NCBI GenBank assembly: GCA_036733985.1
Contig: DAIMZM010000010.1
Coordinates: 1 to 36,824, forward strand
Reading direction: 5' to 3'
DNA length: 36,824 nt
Source of the DNA: DAIMZM01 sp036733985
Lineage (GTDB): Bacteria; Bacillota; Dehalobacteriia; UBA4068
The stretch's first letter is position 1; each line of letters begins with the position of its first letter. This document shows positions 1-7,751 of the stretch, piece by piece. The notes below the pieces were generated by a model. That model searched no databases, was not told the origin of the DNA, and saw nothing but the letters and a program-made list of their open reading frames with translations. The translations under genes were made by a program, and so were the position numbers.

Positions 1-306
1 GGTCAGGTTCCGGTCAATGGCCCACCACATGCCGTCCAGGATCTCAAAGAAATTGGTGGGGTTATTGCCCTCAATGGCCAGTCCCCGGGCCAGGCCGGAG
101 TAAATATGGGAATGGACATTAATAAAGGCCGGCATGATCACCATGCCTTTGGCGTCGATAAATTCAGCCTGGGGGTATTTGTTTTTCAGGGCCCCGGTCT
201 CGCCCACTTCCAGGATTTTGCCGCCTTCCACCGCCACGCCGCCGTCGGCGATCCAGGGCAGCGCCTCATCCCTTGTAATAACCTTACCATTGGCGATCAG
301 ATACAT
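1..306 (-). CDS. ssnA: SsnA-like aminohydrolase, 5' part only (C-terminus off window)
   Basis: Only the first 102 residues are in the window; the gene runs off at base 1. The start ATG at 306 has an AGGTGA ribosome site six bases upstream. The protein opens with a small beta-sandwich segment typical of amidohydrolases. It then shows the metal-binding HSH motif (H65, H67) in FINVHSHIYSGLARG, followed by NFFEILDGMWWAIDR. That stretch resembles SsnA, the putative aminohydrolase found in selenium-dependent molybdenum hydroxylase (purine/xanthine) gene clusters. It is absent from this ORF's other candidates such as generic cytosine or chlorohydrolase families, which share only the HxH motif. The real substrate of SsnA is not established. 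It is divergent from the regulator at 626 and has its own promoter at 470-498. Confidence 0.75.
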   Translation of the reverse strand, partial: MYLIANGKVITRDEALPWIADGGVAVEGGKILEVGETGALKNKYPQAEFIDAKGMVIMPAFINVHSHIYSGLARGLAIEGNNPTNFFEILDGMWWAIDRNLT

Positions 307-360
307 GGTTGCTCACCTCATATTCTTGATTTTTATTCGGTCGCGTTCATCATATGCAAA

Positions 361-389
361 CGCGGGCCCGGAATAATTCCAAGCCCGCG
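361..389 (-). other. GC-rich stem-loop in the ssnA leader
   Basis: CGCGGGC (361-367) pairs with GCCCGCG (383-389), and an inner GGAA/TTCC pairing closes the loop. In the minus-strand transcript it lies about 55 nt before the ssnA start codon, inside a leader of roughly 155 nt. No run of U follows, so it is not an obvious terminator. It could affect stability or translation. I do not recognise a riboswitch class. Confidence 0.4.
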
Positions 390-469
390 CGCGAAGCACT
401 CCCTTACAGCCAGAAGAAGAAAAATTGTCAAGCATGAAATTCATTCTCATCTGTCTTTCTTCTTAATTA

Positions 470-498
470 ATTATAGCATACGCATTTGGCCGATGCAA
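470..498 (-). promoter_or_regulatory. Sigma-A-type promoter for ssnA
   Basis: On the minus strand a TTGCAT -35 box (498-493) and a perfect TATAAT -10 box (475-470) are separated by 17 bp. Predicted start is near 463, giving a leader of about 155 nt before the ATG at 306. Confidence 0.75.
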
Positions 499-568
499 TA
501 ATCGTTACAAATTTTTTTAGGCAAATCAATAAAATTTTAGTTTTTTTCCGCCATAGACAGCGATTGCC

Positions 569-597
569 TTGCAATGCGCTGATAAGTGTTATATAAT
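569..597 (+). promoter_or_regulatory. Sigma-A-type promoter for the YheO/DauR-like regulator
   Basis: TTGCAA (569-574) and TATAAT (592-597) are separated by 17 bp. Predicted start is near 604, just before the ribosome site AAAGGAG at 611-617. This placement rules out a TTG start at 569 for the gene, because that TTG is the -35 box. Confidence 0.85.
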
Positions 598-625
598 GAC
601 ATTATCGGATAAAGGAGATGTAAAC

Positions 626-1261
626 ATGGATGCAGAGCAACTGGCGCTGTTAAAGCGCATTTCTTGTGCCATCACCGCCCAATTCGGCAACAATTGCGAG
701 GTTTTGGTACATGATCTGACCGGGGACGACCCGGAACGCACCATCGTTGCCATTGAAAACGGCCATGTTTCCCATCGCAGCCTGGGCTCCGGCCCTTCCC
801 ATATCGTCCTGGAGGCCATGCAGGAAGGCCAGGCTTTGGAAGACCGGCTGCATTATTTGACCAAGACCTCGGATGGCAGGATATTGCGTTCCTCCACCGT
901 CTATATCCGGAACGCTGCCGGAAAGCCCATCGGCATCTTTGCCATCAATTACGACCTGACCGACTTAATGATGGCCCAGAGCATTGTCAATGCCCTGGTC
1001 AATGACGGCAGCCAGAACCAGATCCAAAGCATACCCACCAATATCAATGAACTGCTGGACGACTTACTGGAGCAGAGCGTGCGCCTGGTGGGCAAGCCTG
1101 TGGCCCTGATGAATAAAGAAGACCGGATCAAAGCCATCAGCTTCCTCAACGAAGCCGGGGCCATGCTGGTGACTAAAGGCGGGGATAAGATCGCCAACTA
1201 TTTCGGCATCAGCAAATTCACCCTCTACTCCTATTTGGACAATATCAACAACGCGGATTGA
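626..1261 (+). CDS. YheO/DauR-family transcriptional regulator (PAS-like + HTH)
   Basis: This 211-aa cytoplasmic protein has the two-part layout of the YheO/DauR family. An N-terminal PAS-like sensing region (about residues 1-115) includes GIFAINYDLTDL near residue 110. A C-terminal helix-turn-helix (about 160-210) is seen in KIANYFGISKFTLYSYLDNI. Members usually sense small ligands; DauR itself controls D-arginine use. The ATG at 626 is chosen because AAAGGAG lies at 611-617 and the promoter -10 box ends at 597. It sits alone between ssnA (divergent) and the BMP receptor genes (convergent) and ends at a strong bidirectional terminator. By position it is a candidate regulator of ssnA or of the BMP transporter, which is inference. 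The ligand is unknown. Confidence 0.85.
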   Translation: MDAEQLALLKRISCAITAQFGNNCEVLVHDLTGDDPERTIVAIENGHVSHRSLGSGPSHIVLEAMQEGQALEDRLHYLTKTSDGRILRSSTVYIRNAAGKPIGIFAINYDLTDLMMAQSIVNALVNDGSQNQIQSIPTNINELLDDLLEQSVRLVGKPVALMNKEDRIKAISFLNEAGAMLVTKGGDKIANYFGISKFTLYSYLDNINNAD

Positions 1262-1284
1262 TCCTGATCAACGTTCCCCGCAAT

Positions 1285-1318
1285 AAAGCCCCGGCTATCC
1301 AGATAGCCGGGGCTTTTT
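1285..1318. terminator. Bidirectional intrinsic terminator between convergent genes
   Basis: A perfect 12-bp stem AGCCCCGGCTAT/ATAGCCGGGGCT (1287-1298 with 1303-1314) has a 4-nt loop. It is flanked by AA on the left and TTTTT on the right. It ends the plus-strand regulator transcript and probably also the minus-strand BMP receptor transcript. Confidence 0.85.
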
Positions 1319-1337
1319 CTCTGTTTTATGCCTGTGC

Positions 1338-2501
1338 TTAAGGCAGGTTGCCGATCACGTTATCCACCAGGTAAGTGACGGAAAGCAGATCCGTGCCTTC
1401 CAGCTTCTCCCCTGCCGCTGCCAGTACATTGCCCTGATTATCGCTGAGGGGGCCGGCGAAAACATCGATCTCCCCGGCGGTCATTAGGGCATTGACTTCC
1501 TCAAACTGGGCGATGATCTCGGCGGGAACAATATCCGCATTAGGCGCGCTGGGCTTAGCCGCACCCTGGGCCATGGTGTAAATCACGGTCTGGCCGTCCC
1601 AGGTCCCGTCAATGACTTTGCCCACCACATCGTCCAGGGTGGCGTTCCAATTGATCAGATGGGAGGTCAGCACCACCTTGGGGCCGTATTCATACATATC
1701 CATATAGTTGCCGGTGCAGTAGACGCCGCCCCCCGCCTCCGTGCAGGCCGTGGCCACGGCGGAGCTGGAGCCGCTATAACCCATCACGGTAATGCCCTTG
1801 GAAATCAGAGTGGCGGCCGCTTCCTTCTCCACCAGCGGGTCATACCAGCTGCTGGTGAACATCACCTGCACAGTGGCGTTGGGATTGGCATACTTGGCGC
1901 CCAGGGCATAAGCGTTGACCATGCGGCAAATGGTGGTGGTGGGCATGGTGGCCACAAAGCCCAGCTGATCCCCTTCCGACATCAGGGCGGATAAATAGCC
2001 GCACATAAATTCCGACTGATAGTCGCTGAAAGAGTACATCATGGCGTTAGGGCTGCTCACCTGGCATTCAAAGCCGGCGAAATACACATCCGGGTATTTG
2101 GCGGCAATGGGGGCCAGCTGGCCGGTATAACCGCCGGAATGGGCAATGATCAGGTCGCAGCCGTCGTCCACCAGCTCGCCCATGATATTCTCCACATCCT
2201 CGGTGCCGCCGAAGATATTCTCAATGATCACCACCTGGTCGTCCTTCATGTCATGGTCGGCGATAAACTTTTTCACAGATTCGGCAAAAGAGGTGCCCCA
2301 GCCGCCGTCGCTGGTGGTGGCTTCCAGGGTCACGCCGATTTTGATGTTGCTCCAATCCAGGCCGTCGCCAGTTTCCTCAGTACCCCCGCCGCCCTGCTGT
2401 TCTCCCTCTGCCGGCGGCGCAGCGGTTTCCCCGCCTCCGCCGCAGGCGGCAAAGGCCAAGACCAGTGACAATACCAGCACAACAATTAATAATTTCTTCA
2501 T
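1338..2501 (-). CDS. BMP-family ABC transporter lipoprotein receptor, copy A
   Basis: This is a 387-aa substrate-binding lipoprotein. The signal peptide ends in LAFAAC, with the lipidated cysteine at residue 20, then a Gly/Glu-rich linker to about residue 50. The mature domain belongs to the BMP/PnrA (Med-like) class that usually binds purine or pyrimidine nucleosides: SDGGWGTSFAES, DDGCDLIIAHSGGY, KYPDVYFAGFE and a conserved C-terminus. The ATG at 2501 follows an AAGGGG site; an in-frame upstream start at 2567 lacks one. It is the last gene of the importer series and is a tandem paralogue of the gene at 2622-3788. The copies are about three-quarters identical by eye, with most differences in the linker and in residues about 55-110, so they may differ in ligand. 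Nucleoside binding is inferred from the family only. Confidence 0.88.
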   Translation of the reverse strand: MKKLLIVVLVLSLVLAFAACGGGGETAAPPAEGEQQGGGGTEETGDGLDWSNIKIGVTLEATTSDGGWGTSFAESVKKFIADHDMKDDQVVIIENIFGGTEDVENIMGELVDDGCDLIIAHSGGYTGQLAPIAAKYPDVYFAGFECQVSSPNAMMYSFSDYQSEFMCGYLSALMSEGDQLGFVATMPTTTICRMVNAYALGAKYANPNATVQVMFTSSWYDPLVEKEAAATLISKGITVMGYSGSSSAVATACTEAGGGVYCTGNYMDMYEYGPKVVLTSHLINWNATLDDVVGKVIDGTWDGQTVIYTMAQGAAKPSAPNADIVPAEIIAQFEEVNALMTAGEIDVFAGPLSDNQGNVLAAAGEKLEGTDLLSVTYLVDNVIGNLP

Positions 2502-2550
2502 TCTTTCATCCCCTTTTCCACGGATTAGGATTATGACGATGCTGCGTAAA

Positions 2551-2584
2551 AAGCCCTTACCGGCCAATACAGCTTTCAGGGCTT
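2551..2584 (-). terminator. Possible terminator between the two BMP receptor genes
   Basis: In the minus-strand transcript AAGCCCT and AGGGCTT form a 7-bp stem around a 20-nt loop, followed by UUU. The long loop makes it weak, so partial termination is the most that can be inferred. No clear promoter was seen for copy A, so readthrough is likely. Confidence 0.4.
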
Positions 2585-2590
2585 GTTACC

Positions 2591-2612
2591 AACCGGCGGA
2601 ACTGCGCCGGTT
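2591..2612 (-). other. Intercistronic stem-loop after BMP receptor copy B
   Basis: AACCGGCG (2591-2598) pairs perfectly with CGCCGGTT (2605-2612) around a 6-nt loop, ten bases beyond the stop codon of copy B. No U-run follows on the minus strand. It may protect the 3' end of the copy B message. Confidence 0.45.
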
Positions 2613-2621
2613 TATGCCGCT

Positions 2622-3788
2622 TTAGGGCAGATTGCCGATCACGTTATCCACCAGGTAAGTGACGGAAAGCAGATCAGCGCCTTCCAGCTTTTCCCCTTCG
2701 GCAGCCAACACATTGCCCTGGTTATCGCTGAGGGGGCCGGGGAAAACATCGATCTCGCCCGCAGTCATCTGCGCCTTCACCTCGGCAAACTGGGCGGCCA
2801 CATCCGCCGGCACCAGATCCGCGTTAGGCTCGGTCACATTGGCGGCGCCCTGGGCCATGGTGTAGATCATGGTTTCCCCGTCCCAGGTGCCTTCAACAAC
2901 CTTGCCCGCCACATCGTCCAGCATGGCGTTCCAGTTGATCAGATGGGAGGTCAGCATAACGCCGGGGCCGTAGGACAGCATGTCCACATAGTTGCCGGTG
3001 CAGTAAACGCCGCCGCCGGCTTCGGTGCAGGCCGTGGCTACAGAGGAATTGGAGCCGCTGTAACCCATGGCGGTAATGCCCTTGGAAATCAGGGTGGCGG
3101 CAGCTTCCTTCTCCGTGGCCGGGTCATACCAGCTGCTGGTGAAGATCACCTGCACGGTGGCGTCAGGGTTGGCGTACTTGGCGCCCTGGGCAAAAGCGTT
3201 GACCAGGCGGCAAATGGTGGTGGTGGGCATGGTGGCCACAAAGCCCAGCTCATTGCCTTCGGACATCAGCGCCGCTAAATAGCCGCAGAGGAACTCGGAC
3301 TGGTAATCGCTGACCGAGTACATCATGGCATTGGGGGATTCCACCTTGCACTCAAAGCCGGCAAAGTAAACATCCGGGTATTTGGCGGCGGCGGCGGCAA
3401 ACTGGCTGGTATAACCGCCGGAATGGGCGATGATGGCCTGGCAGCCGTCATCCACCAGCTCGACAATGATATTGTCCACATCCTCGGTGCCGGCCTGGAT
3501 GCCCTCCACCCAGATCACCTGGTCATTTTCGAGGTTATGGTCGGCGATAAACTGCTTGATGGATTCGGCGATGGCAGTGCCCCAGCCGCCGTCGCTGGCA
3601 GTGGCATTGCAGAACACGCCGATCTTCAGCTGGCTCCAGTCAGCCCCGGCCTCCGGTTCCGCGGGTTCCGCGCCACCCTGCTGTTCTTCCCCAGCCGGCT
3701 CCTGAGGAGCCGGGGCCTCTCCCCCGCCGCAGGCGGCAAAGGCTAAGACCAGCGACAGTGCGAATAAAACAATTAATAGCTTCTTCAT
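2622..3788 (-). CDS. BMP-family ABC transporter lipoprotein receptor, copy B
   Basis: This 388-aa lipoprotein has a signal peptide ending in LAFAAC (Cys20) and a Pro/Glu/Gly-rich linker, followed by the same BMP/PnrA-type domain as copy A: SDGGWGTAIAES, DDGCQAIIAHSGGY, KYPDVYFAGFE, and a C-terminus identical over the last 14 residues. The start ATG at 3788 is preceded by GAGGGA. It lies 73 bp downstream of the second permease gene, so it probably shares the transcript. The family normally delivers nucleosides or related ligands to a two-permease, one-ATPase importer, and exactly those partners are upstream. Ligand identity is not shown by the sequence. Confidence 0.88.
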   Translation of the reverse strand: MKKLLIVLFALSLVLAFAACGGGEAPAPQEPAGEEQQGGAEPAEPEAGADWSQLKIGVFCNATASDGGWGTAIAESIKQFIADHNLENDQVIWVEGIQAGTEDVDNIIVELVDDGCQAIIAHSGGYTSQFAAAAAKYPDVYFAGFECKVESPNAMMYSVSDYQSEFLCGYLAALMSEGNELGFVATMPTTTICRLVNAFAQGAKYANPDATVQVIFTSSWYDPATEKEAAATLISKGITAMGYSGSNSSVATACTEAGGGVYCTGNYVDMLSYGPGVMLTSHLINWNAMLDDVAGKVVEGTWDGETMIYTMAQGAANVTEPNADLVPADVAAQFAEVKAQMTAGEIDVFPGPLSDNQGNVLAAEGEKLEGADLLSVTYLVDNVIGNLP

Positions 3789-3861
3789 TTTCCATCCCTC
3801 TTTCTTTTATTGTCATTAAACGCTAAAAACCAAAGCCAGCGCTGTTAAAGCCCGGATCTTG

Positions 3862-4776
3862 TCAGCGGGCTTCCCGGTCATAATTGACGGCCAGGGAGGC
3901 GGGCGCCGCTGAACGCTTGCGGCCGGTGAAGATCAGTACCAGGGCCGTGCAGACGTAAGGCAGCATGCTGATGAAGAAAGTGGAAATATTCACGCCCATA
4001 GCCTGCAATCTCAGGCCCAGTACGGAAACGCCGCCGAACAGCAAAGCGCCCAGGGCCGCGATGGCCGGGTTCCAGGCGGCGAAAATCACCAGGGCCGCCG
4101 CGATCCAGCCCTGGCCCGAGGTGATGCCCTCGTACCAGGAAGGCGTATAGGCGGTGGTGATATAAGCGCCGCCATAAGAGACGATGGCGCAGCCGATGAT
4201 CAGGTAAATATAACGGCTGAGAAAGACCTTGCTGCCCGCCGCGTCCAAGGCCCCCGGATTTTCACCCAGGGCTTGCAGCTTCAGGCCGGGCCGGGTCTTA
4301 TACAAGTAAACCGTTACCAGGACCACCAGAGCGAACAGGAAATAAATGGGTAAGGTGTGGTTGAAAAGTATGGGCCCGATGATCGGGATCTTGCTCAGGC
4401 CCGGGATAGCGGTCCGGGTAAAATAGAGGGAGGTGCCCACCCCGGCGTAATCCTCGCCTAGCAGGGCCGCCAAGCCGCCGCCGAAAATCACCACCGCCAG
4501 GCCGCAAACGGTTTGATTGGCCCGGAGTGTGATGGTCAAAAAAGCATAGAGCAGGCCTAAGGCCGCGCCTACGCCCAAAGCCACCAGGGAGGAATAGAAC
4601 AGGCTGCCGGTGACGCAGAGGGTCACATAAGCGGTGGAAGCGCCCATGAGCATGATGCCTTCCAGGCCCAGGTTGAGCACACCGGCCCGTTCATTGATCA
4701 CCTCGCCGACAGCGGCAAACATGATGCCTGCCGAAGAGGCGATGGCAGAGCTGATAATGGAAATCAAATCATTCAT
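3862..4776 (-). CDS. ABC importer permease 2, NupQ/YufQ-type
   Basis: This 304-aa multi-pass membrane protein belongs to the branched-chain/BMP-type permease family. The N-terminal GEVINERAGVLNLGLEGIML motif is diagnostic for the second, shorter permease of nucleoside-type importers, and ENPGALDAAGSKV matches the cytoplasmic coupling region. The ATG at 4776 overlaps the stop codon of permease 1 as TAATG, so translation is coupled. It should form a heterodimer with the product of 4776-5927 and be energised by the ATPase at 5911-7464. Confidence 0.9.
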   Translation of the reverse strand: MNDLISIISSAIASSAGIMFAAVGEVINERAGVLNLGLEGIMLMGASTAYVTLCVTGSLFYSSLVALGVGAALGLLYAFLTITLRANQTVCGLAVVIFGGGLAALLGEDYAGVGTSLYFTRTAIPGLSKIPIIGPILFNHTLPIYFLFALVVLVTVYLYKTRPGLKLQALGENPGALDAAGSKVFLSRYIYLIIGCAIVSYGGAYITTAYTPSWYEGITSGQGWIAAALVIFAAWNPAIAALGALLFGGVSVLGLRLQAMGVNISTFFISMLPYVCTALVLIFTGRKRSAAPASLAVNYDREAR

Positions 4777-5927
4777 TAAGCGTCCTCCTTTCCGGCTTCC
4801 CCAGCCAGCGCCGGCTGAAGCCCCAGGCTTCCCGGCTTGTCCTTGGGCCCGCTGCTTTCAACCCGCATCAGCACCAGCCGGTTGCGGAGGAAGATCTCGC
4901 CCCCCAAGACGCAGAGGAAAATCGCCCCCTGGATCATCGTGCCCACGCTGGAAGAGAGCCCTAAGATCTGGATGCTGTAGCTGCCTTGGTTCAAAGCGCC
5001 GAACAGCACGGAAACCAGCAGCACGGCAAAGGGATTGAAGCGGGCCAGGAAAGCGATGGTGATGGCGGTATAGCCCGCGTTGTTGGCAATATCCGGCTGC
5101 AGGCGGTAGACCACGCCGGTCACATAGGTGGCGCCGGCCAAACCGGCCAGGCCGCCGGCGACGATCATGGAAAAGAGCAGGTTTTTCTTGATATCCAAGC
5201 CGGCATAGGCGGCGGATTTGATGTTCGCGCCAATGACCCGCATATGATAGCCCCGTACCGTATAGCGGTAGAGCAGGAAAATCAGGATCGCGGCCACAAT
5301 CGCCAGGATCAGGCCGATATGGATGCCGGTATCGCCGAAGGTGCCCAGGCGGGCGTCTTCCACAAAGGTCCTGGAATAGGGCATATTGGCGTTTTCCTTA
5401 TCCCGCCAGGGCCCGTAGCACAGATAATCGATCCAGAGCAGGGCGATATAGTTTAAGAGCAAGGTGATGATGGTCTCATTGATGCCCAGATAGGTCTTGG
5501 GCAAAATGCCGATCACGCCCCACAAGGCGCCGGCGACAAAGCCCACCGCCACCGCCACCACCAACAGCAACCCCCCAGGCATATAGGGGTAGAGGAACAG
5601 GGCCGCGCCGGAAGCGGCAAAAGCGCCCATGGCGAACTGGCCCTCGCCGCCGATATTGATCACGGACATCTTCAGGCTCACCGCCACGCCCAGGCCGCAG
5701 AGCATCAGCGGGATGGCCTGCAGCACGCTGGCGGCGGTTTTGCCCCAGGAGCCGAAGCCGCCCCGCAGCAGCCGGGCATAGACTTCCAGCATGCCGTGGC
5801 CCTTGGCCTGCAAGGCAATGCCGCAGAGCAGAAAAGCTACCAGGATGCAGACGATCGGGACGATGACCTGATCGATCTGGCGCAGCTTTTCCCGTTTTTC
5901 AAAGCGCAGCTTATAACGTGTTTTCAT
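4776..5927 (-). CDS. ABC importer permease 1, NupP/YufP-type
   Basis: This 383-aa multi-pass membrane protein is the longer permease of the BMP-type importer. A charged N-terminus precedes the first membrane segment near residue 25. INIGGEGQFAMGAFAA (about residues 90-105) is the family signature, and GANIKSAAYAGLDIKK (about 233-248) matches the ATPase-coupling loop. The ATG at 5927 lies inside the end of the ATPase gene (17-bp overlap), with GGAGA upstream, and its stop overlaps the next start as TAATG. The tail after about residue 360 is hydrophilic and cytoplasmic. Confidence 0.9.
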   Translation of the reverse strand: MKTRYKLRFEKREKLRQIDQVIVPIVCILVAFLLCGIALQAKGHGMLEVYARLLRGGFGSWGKTAASVLQAIPLMLCGLGVAVSLKMSVINIGGEGQFAMGAFAASGAALFLYPYMPGGLLLVVAVAVGFVAGALWGVIGILPKTYLGINETIITLLLNYIALLWIDYLCYGPWRDKENANMPYSRTFVEDARLGTFGDTGIHIGLILAIVAAILIFLLYRYTVRGYHMRVIGANIKSAAYAGLDIKKNLLFSMIVAGGLAGLAGATYVTGVVYRLQPDIANNAGYTAITIAFLARFNPFAVLLVSVLFGALNQGSYSIQILGLSSSVGTMIQGAIFLCVLGGEIFLRNRLVLMRVESSGPKDKPGSLGLQPALAGEAGKEDA

Positions 5928-7464
5928 GGGCCGTCTCCTTTTCCCCAGCGCTGTCCCGGCGCTGGCCCAGCATCATCTGGCCCACGCCGTCATAAGTGGC
6001 GTCGGCAATATCCACCTCGCCCACGACCTCTCCCTCGAAAAGGGCGGCGATGCGGTCGGCCATGGCCATCAACTCCTCCAGGTCCTCGGAGATGAGCAGA
6101 ATGGCCGCGCCCTGATTACGCTGGCTGATGAGGATATTATGAATGGACTCGGTGGCGCCGATATCCAAGCCATGTACGGGATAAGCGGCCACGATCACCT
6201 TGGGCGCGCCGGCCACCTCCCGGCCGATCAGCAGCTTTTGCAGATTGCCCCCGGACATCAGGCTGACCGGCTTGGCCAGGCCGGCATTTTTGATGTCATA
6301 TTCAGCCACTAATTGCTTGGTATGGCAGAGGATCTCGCCATGCTGCAGAACGCCCTTCTTGCTGAAAGGCTCCTGCTCGCTGGAGCGGAGGATGGCGTTT
6401 TCCATCATATTCATCGAAGCCACCAGGCCCACGCCCATCCGGTCCTCCGGGATATAAGCCACCCCTAGGGCCAGCCTTTCCGCAGGGGATTTCTGGGAAA
6501 CATCTTCCCCGGCCAGCAGCACCTGGCCGCATTCCGGCTGGCGCAGGCCGGCGATGACCGCGGCCAGCTCTTTCTGGCCGCTGCCGGCCACGCCGGCAAT
6601 GCCCAAAATTTCCCCGGAGCGGATTTTCAGGGAAGCGTTTTTCAGATTCAGCAGGCCCTTATCCCCCATGACGGAGATATTTCTCAGCTCCAGCACGGTT
6701 TCGCCGCCGCTTTTATCTTCCCGGCTTTTCACGTCCACGCCCAACTCCCGGCCCACCATGATATGGGTCAGTTCTTCCCGGGTGGTATCCGCCCGCAGCA
6801 TCGAGCCCAGGGATTTGCCGCTGCGCAGGATGGTGATGCGGTCGGAATAAGTCATCACCTCAAACATCTTATGGGTAATGAACAGCACGGATTTGCCCGC
6901 TTCCGCCATTTTATGCAAGGCGCTGAACAGGGCGCGGGATTCCTGGGGCGTCAGCACGGAAGTGGGCTCGTCCAAAATCAGCACCTCCGCCCCGCAATAG
7001 AGCAGCTTAAGGATTTCCACCCGCTGCTGCTCCCCCACGGAAAGCTGCCAGACCCGGGCGGCAGGATCCACATCCATTTGATATTCCTCGGCGCAAGCCC
7101 GGATCGAGGCCTCGGTTTCCTTGCGGTTGAGAAAAAACTTGCCTTTACCCGCGGCAATGGCCAGATTATCCGCCACGGTCAGGGTTTCCACCAGCTTAAA
7201 GTGCTGATGCACCATGCCGATGCCCAAATCCACGGCAATGCGGGGGCTGCGCAGGTCAATGGTCTTGCCTTTAAAGATAATAGCGCCTTCATTGGGGGTA
7301 TAAATACCGGTCAAAATATTCATCAGCGTGCTTTTGCCCGCGCCGTTTTCCCCCAAAAGCGCGTGGACTTCCCCCGGGTACAGGGTCAGATTCACCTTGT
7401 CGCATGCTGTTACGCCTGGAAATCTTTTCGTAATATTCCGCATCTCCAGGATCGGTTCGGTCAT
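5911..7464 (-). CDS. ABC importer ATPase with two nucleotide-binding domains, NupO/YufO-type
   Basis: This 517-aa protein has two ABC domains, as usual for nucleoside-type importers. Domain 1 has Walker A GENGAGKST, signature LSVGEQQRVEI and Walker B LILDEPTSVL. Domain 2 has the relaxed Walker A GVAGSGQKEL, signature LMSGGNLQK and a degenerate Walker B region VIVAAYPVHGLDIGA. The ATG at 7464 has a perfect AAGGAGG site; an in-frame start at 7524 does not. It heads the importer genes, 287 bp downstream of the methyltransferase gene on the same strand, with no convincing promoter between, so cotranscription with the methyltransferase is plausible. The second site is weakened in a way that is partly normal for this family; the VH in place of the usual TR is unusual to my knowledge. 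Confidence 0.92.
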   Translation of the reverse strand: MTEPILEMRNITKRFPGVTACDKVNLTLYPGEVHALLGENGAGKSTLMNILTGIYTPNEGAIIFKGKTIDLRSPRIAVDLGIGMVHQHFKLVETLTVADNLAIAAGKGKFFLNRKETEASIRACAEEYQMDVDPAARVWQLSVGEQQRVEILKLLYCGAEVLILDEPTSVLTPQESRALFSALHKMAEAGKSVLFITHKMFEVMTYSDRITILRSGKSLGSMLRADTTREELTHIMVGRELGVDVKSREDKSGGETVLELRNISVMGDKGLLNLKNASLKIRSGEILGIAGVAGSGQKELAAVIAGLRQPECGQVLLAGEDVSQKSPAERLALGVAYIPEDRMGVGLVASMNMMENAILRSSEQEPFSKKGVLQHGEILCHTKQLVAEYDIKNAGLAKPVSLMSGGNLQKLLIGREVAGAPKVIVAAYPVHGLDIGATESIHNILISQRNQGAAILLISEDLEELMAMADRIAALFEGEVVGEVDIADATYDGVGQMMLGQRRDSAGEKETAHENTL

Positions 7465-7751
7465 AGTCTGCCTCCTTATCTCGGCCCCGGCGGAACCAAG
7501 AGGTGAATTAGAGATGAACAACAAGTGATGGCAGGTTCCACAAGGAAAACCTGCCTGCCGATGTGCTATAGACTTTTATGACAGAACATGCCGCTACCCG
7601 GCGTCTCAGTCATCCGTAACATAGTGTTCCTCGTCAAATGACGGGCGCGCGCCCGGTCCCAAAGCCCCAACATTGTTTGGCAATGCCCACAGCGGCAATT
7701 ACGGTTTGGCTAGGGCCGCGCTGACGCGGCCCTAGCCATAAAAATCACTAT
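7465..7751 (-). other. Structured gap between the methyltransferase and the importer ATPase
   Basis: This 287-bp region has no gene. In the minus-strand RNA it contains a 13-bp perfect stem-loop (7708-7737), then the 14-bp palindrome CGGGCGCGCGCCCG. Further on, AUGAC/GUCAU encloses a small GCCG/CGGC hairpin, and an 8-bp GGCAGGUU/AACCUGCC hairpin lies at 7530-7555. I compared it by eye with cobalamin, purine, guanidine, ZTP and T-box consensus elements and found no match. It may be a structured leader controlling the importer relative to the methyltransferase, or a processing region. Confidence 0.45.
7708..7737 (-). other. Strong GC-rich stem-loop downstream of methyltransferase 1
   Basis: GGCTAGGGCCGCG (7708-7720) pairs perfectly with CGCGGCCCTAGCC (7725-7737) around a 4-nt loop, 14 bases after the methyltransferase stop codon. 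On the minus strand it is followed by AAACCG rather than U's. It is therefore more likely a 3'-end protector or pause element than a standard intrinsic terminator. Confidence 0.6.

Noticed and set aside
569..625. Upstream TTG start extending the YheO/DauR-like regulator by 19 residues
   Set aside because: The TTG is part of the -35 box and the extension covers the whole promoter; the ATG at 626 has a good ribosome site.
7465..7751. Cobalamin or purine riboswitch upstream of the BMP importer
   Set aside because: Expected from the neighbours, but the conserved core sequences of either class were not found on the minus strand.
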